From Undaria pinnatifida (taxonomy: Eukaryota > Sar > Phaeophyceae > Laminariales > Alariaceae), in NCBI GenBank assembly GCA_012845835.1, contig JABAKD010000023.1, positions 8,073,147 to 8,137,146 of the forward strand: 64,000 nt of DNA, in the 5' to 3' direction. The notes under the pieces were generated by a model. That model had not been told where the DNA came from. It ran no database searches and saw nothing but the letters and a program-made list of their open reading frames with translations. Of this stretch, positions 9,669-20,017 are shown in pieces. The position numbers and the translations under genes were made by a program. Position 1 is the stretch's first letter; the number at the start of each line of letters is the position of its first letter.

Positions 9669-10445
9669 TCATTCGCCTGCTGTTCGGAAGTCCACCTCGT
9701 GCGCAACCATTGCCCATTTGGAATACCGCCATTCTCGAAGTGTACCGTCCTGGTAAGGCCACTGAAAGAACCCAACCATTCCCTTCGGGGCCACTTCCAA
9801 CGAGCGCACCGTCGCCTGTTGGACTAGTGGATACCAGCACGCTCTCGTATCGGGGACCACCACCACCGCGTGCGCATGACACTCCGCCATGTGTTGTACG
9901 ACGTGTCCCACCATCACCGGGGGAGGGAAGCAGTACCCGAATGCCTGCTCTCCCGTACGTGGCAATCTAGAAACATCCTGCGCTAACACGTCTACCCCCA
10001 AAGATCCCGGACAGTCGTACTGTGAGAAGAACGGCAGCGTGTGGGAACTCCCCGGGATGCGTTGCGCCGATGCTGTAGACGCCATGAGGTCAATACTGAA
10101 CGGGCCCAGGGCTTCCCACACGATCCGAAAAGCTCTGGGGTGCAGTCGAATAATGGACTCACGCGAGGGTCGCGAGATAGCGTCAGCGATGCCGTTCGTT
10201 GCCATCGGAATCCATTTCAGTGTCAACATGAACCCATGCTCCACCTGCAAATCGAAACGTTGCACCAACAACGCGTGTGTTCCTGGATCCTTCGCTCTCC
10301 CTCTCTTGAACGCTCCTACTACCGACTGGTTGTCAACATCGACGAACACTTGAGCCCGTCTCAAAGCATCCGGGAATCGCGTGCAAAACAGCCGCAACAC
10401 GTAATACAACGCGTACATCTCCTTGCTGTTGATATGTTTAGATAT
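9669..10445 (-). CDS. RNase H (C-terminal part) with methyltransferase-like tail
   Basis: This frame continues directly from the reverse transcriptase after an in-frame TAG at 10446-10448. It opens with HINSKEM, the RNase H Glu, followed by FVDVDNQS (second Asp) and GIADAISR (last Asp). The first RNase H Asp (STDASS) lies on the other side of the TAG, so the stop cuts one domain in two. The rest, with SIDLMASTASAQR and FGYCFPPPVMVGHVV, resembles the region after RNase H in DIRS/PAT elements, often annotated as Dam-like methyltransferase. The frame ends with TGA at 9669. The first ATG after the TAG is at 10418. A working enzyme needs TAG readthrough, or this copy is dead. Confidence 0.75.
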   Translation of the reverse strand: MSKHINSKEMYALYYVLRLFCTRFPDALRRAQVFVDVDNQSVVGAFKRGRAKDPGTHALLVQRFDLQVEHGFMLTLKWIPMATNGIADAISRPSRESIIRLHPRAFRIVWEALGPFSIDLMASTASAQRIPGSSHTLPFFSQYDCPGSLGVDVLAQDVSRLPRTGEQAFGYCFPPPVMVGHVVQHMAECHAHAVVVVPDTRACWYPLVQQATVRSLEVAPKGMVGFFQWPYQDGTLREWRYSKWAMVAHEVDFRTAGE

Positions 10446-12017
10446 CTAGTGCTGCGGGAATACGCCCCCCGCCCGAAACGGACCCGAGCCTGCCTTGACC
10501 TCCCCTCCCCACCCGATGGACGATGCGTCCGTCGACCCACAGATGACGGAGGCTGTGAAATGCCGTGCCCGTTGCCATGGTCCTTCATGAGAAGTGAGCG
10601 TAATACGCATCCACTGCTGAAACTCACTTACGAGGTCCGCATGGGAGTCGCGCGTCAGATCGATCCTGCTCGCCCCTGACCTCTCCAACTTCGACAACAC
10701 CGCAAACATGGCGTGAGTCCACAGGGAAGCCGGGTGAATGGCCACCGTCAAGCTCATACACTTGCCTGCAATATGTTCCAACGTCCGAAACGATAACTGT
10801 CCCTCCTCGAGGGCCGTCCGGAGCAGAGATTGGAGGTTTCCTAGCTTTTCTGCAGGGACCCGAAACGTGGCGGTTTCTGAGTCACAAAGCATGCCGAGGT
10901 ACCGCTGGATCCGTTTCGGTCGTAAGTCGCACTTCTTGACGGACAGGAAGTATCCACATAAAAACGACACTAACATCTCAACGTGGATGGTTTCCGCGGC
11001 CTCTAGCCATTGTTCTCGCTCCGGCCGTCCATACGTCAAGCTAAAGTTCCCCAACCACGAGTCGTCTTGGTACGCTAGGGCCGGGATTCCTTTCGACCGA
11101 AGGTATGCCACCCGCGCCTCACTCAAGCTATGGTACACGTACGGGCTTTCACAAAACCCGAAAGGTAAAGCACACCACACATAGTCTACTCCGCGGTATT
11201 CCAATCCAAATAGCGGCCATGAAGCCGGGTTCGACAAGATGTGGTGAAAAGCGGATGAATCGTCTAACCATCCTTGGAAGCAGCCCTCGGACGCGACATT
11301 AGCTACCCGTGCCACCGTATCCATCGTGAACCGGACCCGCTCACATCGCTGGTTCAATGGCCGGGCGTCGTAGATGAGACGTGGTATTGTTTCTTCCACC
11401 GACAGCGCTTGAATCAGTCGCGGCCGTACCGGCCCCGACGAGCCACGGACGTCAGACCACTTAACGACGCACCCACGCTCCACTAGGGAGTTCATCTCAG
11501 CGTCCACAAAGCTGGCGTGCGATGATGGAATACGGTTGGCGAACACTGCTCCCGGAAAACGCTTCACGTTGTACGGAAGCGCTCTCGATGGACCCCGGGA
11601 GGAATCAATGAGAAAGCCGTAGACGCTAACCCCGTCACGCAGATACGATATACGCTCGTCCCGGAGAGGGTGTCCCTCCAGGATAACTTCATCCCAAAAC
11701 GTTACGTGTTTCCCCACGAAGCCCGGCACAAACGCGCTCCCACCCGTGCCGGCATCCCACACCGGGGCATGCGACGGCAATCTTCTAAGCGCCCCTTGCA
11801 TCGGGTTCCGAACTACGTCTGCCCAAACTGGCAATGCAGGCGAGGGGTGGAGAAACGCCCCGGTGTCCACCCACCCGCGTTCGTCGGCGGAAAGGTGTGG
11901 CACCGGGGGTAGAATCGGTTGCACGCCCGCCTGGCGACGATCTAGATGCCGAAACCACTCGCGTCCACCTACCACCGGCATGAATACAGTACAAATCTGG
12001 ATGTCAATACACAGCAT
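10446..12017 (-). CDS. Reverse transcriptase, DIRS type
   Basis: An ATG at 12017 opens 523 codons to a TAG at 10446-10448. RT motifs in order: PRLIYDARPLNQ, then GWLDDSSAFHHI (catalytic Asp of palm motif A), ALPFGFCESPY, and YQDD at 11061-11072 (about residue 316), then YLGMLCD and RVPAEKL in the thumb. This arrangement is typical of DIRS-order RTs. The last 40 codons are the start of RNase H (STDASSIGWGG), and the frame continues unchanged past the TAG. The first 180 residues are variable and Pro-rich and are partly present in the second element at 39050-39400. All catalytic residues are kept. Confidence 0.85.
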   Translation of the reverse strand: MLCIDIQICTVFMPVVGGREWFRHLDRRQAGVQPILPPVPHLSADERGWVDTGAFLHPSPALPVWADVVRNPMQGALRRLPSHAPVWDAGTGGSAFVPGFVGKHVTFWDEVILEGHPLRDERISYLRDGVSVYGFLIDSSRGPSRALPYNVKRFPGAVFANRIPSSHASFVDAEMNSLVERGCVVKWSDVRGSSGPVRPRLIQALSVEETIPRLIYDARPLNQRCERVRFTMDTVARVANVASEGCFQGWLDDSSAFHHILSNPASWPLFGLEYRGVDYVWCALPFGFCESPYVYHSLSEARVAYLRSKGIPALAYQDDSWLGNFSLTYGRPEREQWLEAAETIHVEMLVSFLCGYFLSVKKCDLRPKRIQRYLGMLCDSETATFRVPAEKLGNLQSLLRTALEEGQLSFRTLEHIAGKCMSLTVAIHPASLWTHAMFAVLSKLERSGASRIDLTRDSHADLVSEFQQWMRITLTSHEGPWQRARHFTASVICGSTDASSIGWGGEVKAGSGPFRAGGVFPQH

Positions 12018-13299
12018 CACGCGTTAGAGATGGGGCAATAATTTTCACATGCCCCTGGTGTTGCTAAGCACCCAAGCGCACGTCGAAGTGATGCTGTGTG
12101 TCCAGCTAAGCCATCGAGAAAACCTGACGGTAGCACAGACACAAACAGCGCAACTCCGGGCCGCTCCTACCTACCAGTACCTAACCGCAAATTAGGATTT
12201 AACAAAGAAGGAACAAGCCACTACGAGTCACGCATGTGTCTGCGTTACTACCCGAAGGCAGCAGCAAGCATAAGCATTGTGTAAAGGGGAAACAGCACCG
12301 CTGCGCGAGCACGTATGCGCCCACGACAAGTGGCTAAGGTCAGACCATGTGGAAGAGAGATGACTCATATGTGACCGGCATCCATCTCTAGACTTTTTAA
12401 CCGTGGGCATACGAAAGGGTTATTCAAAGAGAGCCACGAACTGACAGACCGCCCCCCACACGGAGGTGACAGATCTCCAGTCGTCCGCGTATGTAACGTG
12501 TACCCACGTCCTCCTGTGTTGGAGCATCATGAGCGGGGACTAACATGCATTCAGAGGTCGTGGCCATTGTGTATATGTAGCGAACGACCCCGGAGTCCCA
12601 TGTTGGGGCGATCATAAGCGATAGTCAATACATATGGTGTCCACAATCTGGCTACCAGGGAGGGGCTTAGCGTCATTATACCGAAAACCCCGGGGAACCT
12701 CGCTCAAATATGCGCGCAGGATCCGTGACCGACACCTGCCGCGGTAGAGGTGCATCCATGATTTCTGGCGCTGCTCGTTAGAGTAGCTCAATAGCTTCCC
12801 CCCAAGACTGGTTTTGGGCGAACTCGAAGTGCAATCTGATGACGAAAACCCCAGGCCAATAGGAAATAATAATTTATGTTGCCCAGAAGTGCCACTTCTA
12901 TGACCGCCGACGTCAGCGTGATGTATATGTGGCGAGCGACCGCGAAGCCGTATTGCTACTTCTCAAGCGTAAATCAATATGCATACGGTGCCTATGGTCA
13001 ATGGATAATAAGAATTTATGTTGCCCCGAAGTGCCACGTCTATGGCTGCCGGCGTCAGCGTGGTGTATATGTGGCAAGCGACTGCGCTGCCCCGTATTTC
13101 TACTTCTCAAGCGGAAAACAATATGCATACGGTGCCAGTTCCGGTAGGAAGCTGAAGGAAATATACTGACCATTGTACATAGATCCATGACCAACCGCCC
13201 TGATACCCAGCATCGGTGTCCGATCGTTCTAAAGTACGAACCCATCCCTCATGATGCGTCGCTTTTGAAGCGATCTCCAACTTGTCTACGCTCATGTCC
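12018..13299 (-). other. Spacer between Gag-like and RT frames
   Basis: There is no gene. The part 12060-12260 is strongly conserved in the second element (39480-39680), including the words GTGATGCTGTGTGTCCAG and GAGTCACGCATGTGTCTGCG, so it may hold a functional leader or RNA signal. In the second element the sequence then jumps to the Gag region, so about 1.25 kb present here is missing there. Confidence 0.5.
12877..13150. repeat. 142-bp tandem duplication
   Basis: Two units begin TGTTGCCC at about 12877 and 13018 and share GAAGTGCCAC, GTATATGTGGC and CAATATGCATACGGTGCC. It lies in the Gag-RT spacer. Confidence 0.7.
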
Positions 13300-14190
13300 C
13301 TACCAGCTCGACTGCTCTACCCCTCCGCGTTCAACACGCCCGGCTACCCTTCGCGAGGGAAAAGCCGGGATTAGGCACTTGGCCGCACGGTGAACGCCCC
13401 GCTTACAGTTACGGCATTCCGAAAAGGCACAATTCCTAAAGAAATGGTGGGGGTTCCGCCCCGCGTTTACACACTCGTTGCATCTGTTCCCCTGAGGATC
13501 AAGCTGGATGGCTGCCTGCTGTGCCTGCAACCGGGAGTTATAGTCGGCCCACTCTGTACTCGCTCGGGCCGACGGGGGGCCCGAAGGAGTAGCTGGGAAA
13601 ACGGGAAGGCTGCGACCGCCGCCTCCCCCGCGGCCCCCAACTGCGGCCCGGCCCCTAAGCCCTCCCGCGCCGGCTGGCCCGCGGCCGTTGCGCGCCTTCC
13701 CGCGCGGAGCCCTGACATTCGAGGGCTGCTGGGCTGGTGATGCACCCCACGCACTCGCCGTGGCGTACATCCCCGCCGGAGGGTGTACACCCATACCAAA
13801 CGGTGGGGGGCCCGGAGATGGGGCCGTCGACATGTAGCCGTAATTCGGTGACGATGGGCTGTACGCAGCTGCTCCCCTCCGGGTCCTAGTCCCCCCTCCA
13901 ACCACCCCAAAGCCAGCGCCGGCGACTGCTTTGGTGCGCCCGCTCGCCTTGAAGATGGCTTTCAAGGCAGCCTGGTCGCTATCGAGGGTCTCCTTAGATA
14001 CCCCCCGAGCATTCGGGAGGAGCTTAGTGAACACCCTGAGGACGTGATAAGGGTCCTACCCCCCCCGGATAAGCTCGTTGCCACGAAACAGCGTTTTGTC
14101 GAGCACGGCGCGTTCTGACGCGAGGTTCAGGGCGATTGTCTTCGACACGATGTCCTGTCTTGCGCGCTCAAATGCGAACCATGAATTCAT
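13300..14190 (-). CDS. Gag-like zinc-knuckle protein of the DIRS/PAT-type element
   Basis: Starting from an ATG at 14190 the frame is open to a TAG at 13300, apart from one in-frame TAG at 14056-14058 following a run of G. Upstream of that TAG the sequence reads like protein (SKTIALNLASERAVLDKTLF) and continues in the same frame with DPYHVLRVFTKLLPNARG. The middle is rich in Gly, Ala, Pro and Arg. Near the C-terminus are two zinc motifs: CNECVNAGRNPHHFFRNC and a canonical CX2CX4HX4C knuckle, CRNCKRGVHRAAKC. A nucleic-acid-binding Gag role fits the position before RT. Part of it survives in the second element at 39670-40050. Confidence 0.65.
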
Positions 14191-14219
14191 CCCCTTCTCG
14201 TTCCCAGGACGTCAAGTGC

Positions 14220-14560
14220 TCGCAGCAAAAGCGGGTTAACCTGTCGCGTCGTAACACCCGCCTATCAACCGTAACCCACGCGCGTCGGCGGGGAGGCGAG
14301 GGAGCAGCGGTATCGGTAATCGTGGAGATATATGTCATATCGAGTGCAGTGACCGGAATATCCACGAGCCCGAGCTGTGCAACCCCCCGCAACGAGCAAC
14401 ACACCCCGTTGCTTCCAATAAACACACGTCAGCACAAAACCAAATTTTTCCCGTAACGCGCGGTATAGCGGCCACAGAGCTGGCCCCTGCCCGTTATATT
14501 CTCAACCCAAGGGTCAGCATAGACCATAACTGCCGCCGTAAACCACCGTGTGCCCCCGCG
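14220..14560 (-). repeat. Array-proximal segment next to the Gag-like gene
   Basis: This segment recurs at 40040-40380 and 41840-42150 (shared words include AGCGGGTTAACCTG, CCGCGCGC/CACGCGCG and CGGTATAGCGG). In both DIRS/PAT-type elements it lies between the Gag-like region and the hairpin array, so it is probably part of the element rather than host DNA. Confidence 0.65.
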
Positions 14561-17500
14561 AATGGTACGACAAACACCTCTGGTCCCGCCGGGCCAGCGA
14601 TAGTGCTGTATCAGCCGCAACCCACCGGCTATGCGCGAGATAACAGCTCAATCGTGCCGATATCCTCGAAGCAAATGCCACTTGTACCGTAGTATCGAGA
14701 TCAGCCACACCCATGCTACCCACACTGCCATGCCTGTGGGGGCGATACATCACCGTTGATGAGCGAAGCGACGCCACTCGTGTTGCAGTAATATCGGCGA
14801 GCGGCCTAACTCGTCAGTCGTCCAAGATATATAAATATTGTAGATTAAATAAGATGTCCATCAGTCATGAGCAGCCGGAGGAATAGCCACGCTGATGCAT
14901 GCTGGCGCCGCCACTCATCCACGCGATCAGAAGATTGAACGCGAAAGCCTTACTGGATGATCCTACGGTGACGGCCGGAGCGGTCATTAGCCGCGAAAAG
15001 CCAAGCAAAGCAACTATGGTGCCGCTGTATTATAGCATGGTATTGAGCCGCCTGGTGCAACCCTGAAGCAGAAGCATACTGGCACCACCACGCATCCACG
15101 GCGATCCCAAAACCTGAACGCGAAGGCCCTGTTGGACAACACGGCGGTGTCAACTAGGGCAGCAATCAACCGCGAGCAGCCACGCGAAAGCATATCTGGC
15201 GCGGCTGTGTATTACCCCGTGGTATATCACCCGCGGTCAGTATATGGCGCCCTTGTATATCACTCGCGTTGAGCGGCAGGGCGAATAACAAAGCGAAAGC
15301 GTACTGAGGCTGCCGCGCATCGACAGCGATCAGAACACTACCACCCCCGAAAACCCTGCCGGGCGACACGACGGTGTCGACGAGCGCGGTGATTGGTCGC
15401 GAGCAGCAAAGCAAAACACCGATAGAGCAAATGTATATGAACCTCGCGTTGAGCGGCGGGGCGACCAGCAAACCGGCAGTATACTTGCGCAAGCATGCAG
15501 CAACCGCGATGAGAAGGCTGAAGGTAAACGCCCGACTGGACGACACGGCGGTGTCGACTGGAGTTATCCGTCGAGAGCACGAAAGGTAAAGCATATATGA
15601 CGCAGCTGCACATCAACATCGCGGTATATCCCACGCGATCTGCCGGTGAACGCCTATCTGGCAAGACTTTGCAAAGAGAAAGCACCACCGACCCAGCCGT
15701 ATACTAATTCGGCGTAGCAGGGCGCCCGGTCCAGCGAAAGCCTAGACTTCCGCCGCGATCAGAAAGCCGAACGCGAGGAAGTCCCTAGGTAGACCACGCG
15801 GCGGTGTCGATCAGGGCGGTAATCAGCCGCGAGCCGTCAAGCGAAAGCATATATGGCTCAGCTGTGTATCAACATCGCTTTAAGCAGCAGGAGCAACCGC
15901 AGAACGGCAGCATGTTGGCGCATTCACGCAACAACTGCGGGCAAAGAACTGAACCCGAAAAACTCTGCTGAACGACACGGCTGTGTCGGCCAGAGCGGTA
16001 ATCAACCGCGAACAGCCAAGCAAACGCCTATATGATGCAACAGCAGTATACAAACGTGGTGTTGAACCTCGACCAGAGGTGTGAACAGCCGCGCGCAGCA
16101 AATCAAAAGCGCCTCCGTTGCAGAGGGAATGTACCACAAACACAGTTGTCTGTCGGTCATGAGCAGCAGGGCGCACGGCAAACAAAAGCATGCTGGAGCA
16201 GCCATCCGGCGACCGCGATCCGAAAATTGAACGCAGAGTAATCCCTGCTAGACCACGCAGCGGTGTCCACCGGATCGGTAATCAGGCGCGAGCTGAAAGG
16301 CGAAAGCATATTTGGCGCAGCCGTATCTCAACGTCGCGTTGGGCAGCAGGTCCAATAGTATATGTATAACGCGGCTGTGCAACAGCATCGCATTGAGCCT
16401 CGACCAGAGGGGAGATCAGCGGCGCGCAGCAAAGCGAAAGCGTATAGACTATGTTGCAACCCGAAGATGCAACAGCGAGTAGCAAAGCAGAGCATATCTG
16501 ACGCAGCTGTATCTTAGCAAGGCATTGGACGACCAGAGAGGTGCTCAGCCGCCCGCAGCAAAGCAAAAGCGTATACGTTGCACAGTAAACTTACAACAGA
16601 CACAGCTGTGTATAGGTCATGGTGGCCAAGAAACGTATGTATGAGCTGTATAACAGCATGACGTTGAGCCTGAACCGAGGGCTGACCAGCCGCACGCAGC
16701 ACAGCAAAAGCCTATACGTTGCAACGCGAACATACCACAACGAGCAGCGAAGCAAAACATATATGACGCAGCTGTATATCAACCCCGCGTTGACGCTCGA
16801 CCAGAGGGGTGATCAGCCGCGCGCAGTAAAGCGAAAGCGTATACGTTGCAAAACGAACCTACAACAGACACTGCTGTATATCGGCAATGAACAGCGAAGC
16901 GACAGCATATATAGCGCAGCTGTATACCGGCGTTGCGTTGAGCAGCGGGTCCAACAGTAACTGTATAATGCGGCTGTACAAGAGCATCGCGGTGAGTCTC
17001 GACCAGAAGGTTGATCAGCCGCGCGCCGCAAAGCAAACGCGTACACGTTGCAAACGAAAATGCAACCGCGAGTAGCAAAGCAAAGCATATATGACGCAGC
17101 TGTATATTAGCATCGCGTTGAGCCTCGACCAGAAGAGTGATCAGCCGCGCACAGCAACGCAAAAGTGTATACATCGCAAAGCAAACATACAACAGACCCA
17201 GCCGTATGTCGGACATGAGCAGCAGATCGAAAGCGTATATGGCGCAGGTGTATATCACCGTCACAAAACATCTATGATGCAGCTGTACATCAGGCTCGCG
17301 TTGAACCGCAGGTTCAACAGTAAATGTATAACGCGGCTGTACAACATGTTCGCGTTGAGCCTCGACCAGAGGTGTGATCCGCCACGCGCAGCAAAGCAAA
17401 AGCGTATACGGTGCAAAGCGAACATGCAACAGCGAGTAGCAAATCGAAAGGAATATATGACGCAGCTGTATATCAGCATCGCGTTGAGCCGCGACCGGAG

Positions 17501-18120
17501 AGGTGATCAGCCGCGCGCAGCGAAGCGAAAGCGTATACGTTGCAAAACGAACCAACCACAGACACAGTTGTATCCAGAGGGGTAATCGGTCGCGCGCAGC
17601 AAAGCCAAAACGTATACGTTGCGAAGTGCACACACCCCAGACCCAACTGTATATCGGTCATGAGCAGCCAAGGAAAACATATATGGCGCAGCTGTAAATC
17701 GCCATCCCCAGAGCATATATGACGCGGCTGTATACCAGCATCGTTTCGAGCCTCGACCAGAGGGTTGATCGGCCGCGCGGAACAAAACAGCAGCATATAG
17801 TCTATGGCGCAGGTACATATCAGCATCGCGTTGATTACCAGGGCAAGCGGAAAACGGGAGCCTACTGGCACAGCTACGCCCCAACTGCGATCAGAAAGCA
17901 GGACGTCAAACCCCCGCTGGACCGTACAGCGATGTCGATCAGACCCGTAAGCCACCGCCAGCAACAAAGCAAAAGCATTTATCGCGCACTGTATATTGAC
18001 CTCGCGTTGAGCAGCCGGGCGGACTGCAAAGCGAAAGGATACGAGCGAAAACCTGAATCGCAAACTACCCTTTTTTCGATACATACGAATGTGGGACTCA
18101 TACCGCAGCCCCTGGTGAGT
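14561..18120. repeat. Hairpin-rich tandem array of element 1
   Basis: The region is an irregular array built from words such as AGCAAAGCGAAAGC, ATATGGCGCAGCTGTATATC and CTCGACCAGAGGGGTGATC, with spacings between about 125 and 240 bp and much divergence. Many words are short inverted repeats: CGACACGGCGGTGTCG-like, and GCTG...CAGC around TATAT. Many small frames cross it but none has a family motif, and they result from the repeat. It lies between the 5' unknown ORF and the Gag-like gene in sense orientation. Confidence 0.8.
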
Positions 18121-18179
18121 TTCGAGTAAGTTTCGAGATCATGCACGAAGGGCAGCATATGTATTCATGATGGGGCTAC

Positions 18180-18645
18180 CCAATTCACTGCTGTACATAT
18201 TTGGATGAAGAACACGGCATGAGAGCTTCGGGCACGTAACCAATACGTACCATCAAAATAAAGGAGTTACTCGACCCACAGCTTGTACAGCAAGACGTAA
18301 TATCTCCGGATACATAACGTACAAGTACCATGGTTGGGACTGCAGCTGGTGCTTGAACTGGATGCGGTGGCGTGTTAGCTTCGGATACGTATCGTAGGTT
18401 TTGGGTGAGGAGCACGGCATGGAATTATCTGATACGCAACGCACATGTACGGTAACGTAGTATCTCCGGATAGGTAACGTACCAGTACCATGGTTGGGAC
18501 TGCAGCTGGTGCTTGAACAAAATGCAGCGGCTCATTAGCTTCGGATACGTATCGGATATTTAGGTGAGGAGTATGGCATGGAATTATTTTTGATACGTAA
18601 CTTACCAGTACCATGGCTGGTACTTCTGATGGCACTTAGGTGAAG
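18180..18645. repeat. 160-bp tandem repeat
   Basis: AGTACCATGGTTGGGACTGC begins at 18324 and 18484 (160 bp apart), and a partial third unit follows to about 18645. Related words (AGGTGAAG..TAAGGCG and CCGAGGTTGGTACTGC) recur at 48660-48750 and 49050-49130 in the second element, again at the far side of the hairpin array. Confidence 0.75.
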
Positions 18646-19036
18646 TGTAAAGCGCGATAACTTCGGGAGCGTGACAAACAATACGATCGGGCGGCACTGC
18701 TGTTCATTTGAAAACGAAACATGATGAAAAATCGGTTGTTTATGAAATCGGCCCGCATCATGTGTTCAAGCGGCAACTGGTACGTTGTATCCTGGGACTG
18801 ACCGTCGTAGCTGGGTCAGGGTGCCGGGTCGCCCGTAACTCACGCCTCTTAGGCCTCACCCGTGGGTTGGTAGTGGGCCTAAATGCATAGATGCTGTCGT
18901 CTATATATTCTGTCCTCTACAAGTTGCCCTGTCCGAGGTATCCTCAGCTGACTAAAACCAACTACGCCCTTTTGTGCCCCTTCACCGCTCGCGTACCAAC
19001 CCAAACCCGCATCCATACGCCCTGGTGCCCTCACAT
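18646..19036. other. No gene seen
   Basis: This is unique sequence between the 160-bp repeat and the downstream ORF. I see nothing in it that I can name. Confidence 0.4.
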
Positions 19037-19855
19037 CTAGCCTCGGTAAATCATGTGCCCCAAGACCGCTTTTCTCACCTCGTGACGAGCGCGTGGCGAT
19101 GTCAGGAGGTCGACGAAATCCGCGTTGTCCTTGCTACTAGGGTTGCTCTTGAAAACACTCGCTGGCTCCTCCTCCGCAGCGCTCACGGACGCCTCTCCGA
19201 TGGTGCTAGGTAATTGTCCCGCATCTTCTGCCACTCCGTTTCCTCTCAGCTCCGACGCTGCTTCCCCCGCAACCACCCCCTGCTGCGGTGTTCCGCTGTC
19301 CACGGCCGCGGCGGTGAACCCTGTTAAGCCCTCCGGGGCGGGGAGGACAACACACCCATTGGACTGCCTGAGGAGCCCGCTGGCTAGAGATACCCTCACG
19401 GCGTATTCAGCGATACCCGAGAAGGCGAGCCTATTCCGGAATGCCGAGGAACCATCGGTTGCATTGCGGATTTCCTCCGCTTGTCGGAGCACATCCAGGA
19501 AATTGGGCATGCCCGGTGCCGGCGGCAACGTCGTCTTCACCAATGCATTCAGGCGGAAGACCAACTGTGTTGGTGAGCCGGCATCACAGGCCGTGCCATC
19601 TGCGGTCCAGGCACCGGAGGCCTCACACACGGTACCCGCTCCCAGACTGCCCTAGGCTACGCATGGCAGGTCCTCGAACCTGGTAGTGGAGGGGACGAGA
19701 GTAGCCGAAGCCCAGTCCGGTCGAGATTCGGGCGGGGCTACCGCGGTCGGTGCTGCTCGCGGAGCTGACGTGGTCACTGGTGAAGTGGCCGCTGCCCCCG
19801 TCTGCCGAGGCCGCCCCCTGGCCGCCGACCGAGCCGTGCGCGTCGACGAGGACAT
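19037..19855 (-). CDS. Unknown first ORF of the DIRS/PAT-type element
   Basis: An ATG at 19855 opens a frame of 273 codons down to a TAG at 19037, interrupted once by an in-frame TAG at 19652-19654. Before it the sequence is Ser-, Ala- and Arg-rich. After it comes a more globular stretch (NALVKTTLPPAPGMPNFLDV, then AEEIRNATDGSSAFRNRLAF). It ends in an acidic and then basic tail. It is the first ORF after the 5' A1 repeat. I do not recognise the family. It could be the first part of Gag, separated from the zinc-knuckle part by the array, or an accessory protein. Codon and composition bias match the other element genes. Confidence 0.45.
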
Positions 19856-19868
19856 AGCTTAACAATGC

Positions 19869-20017
19869 TCAGATAATGTATCGTCCCCTTTATTTTTCTC
19901 GCTTTTGGTCCGGTGACGAAGACAATGCGTCAGAAGGGCGATATCATACTCCGTTCATTATCGGGTGTCAAATCATGGAATCATGTCTGATTCGATTTTA
20001 TTTGCTCTCCGATTTTA
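19869..20017 (-). repeat. Split direct repeat A1 (5' terminus)
   Basis: 149 bp, direct orientation relative to A2 (7507-7655). It starts TCAGATAATGTATCGTCCCC and ends CTCTCCGATTTTA. It marks the 5' end of the element; beyond it the TIR transposon sequence resumes. Confidence 0.85.

Larger units (their letters stand above)
7302..20017 (-). mobile_element. DIRS/PAT-type tyrosine-recombinase retrotransposon, 12.7 kb
   Basis: The genes lie on the minus strand in the order unknown ORF, hairpin array, Gag-like, RT, RNase H with methyltransferase-like tail, tyrosine recombinase. The ends form the split direct repeat typical of PAT/Ngaro-type elements: A1 at 19869-20017, B1 at 7656-7723 directly joined to A2 at 7507-7655, and B2 at 7302-7369. 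There is no integrase or aspartic protease, as expected for this order, which inserts through a circular intermediate by recombinase. The length is large for the group because of the array. Three in-frame TAG codons and a frame-breaking triplication make this copy probably defective. Confidence 0.85.

Noticed and set aside
13390-13740. Plus-strand frame opposite the Gag-like gene
   Set aside because: It is the antisense shadow of a GC-rich minus-strand frame that has zinc-knuckle motifs.
14561-18120. Hammerhead ribozymes in the array
   Set aside because: I looked for the CTGATGA ... GAAA core on both strands and did not find it in the repeated unit.
7302-20017. Ordinary LTR retrotransposon
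   Set aside because: There is no integrase, protease or TG...CA LTR. The repeats are split (A1, B1-A2, B2) and a tyrosine recombinase is present.
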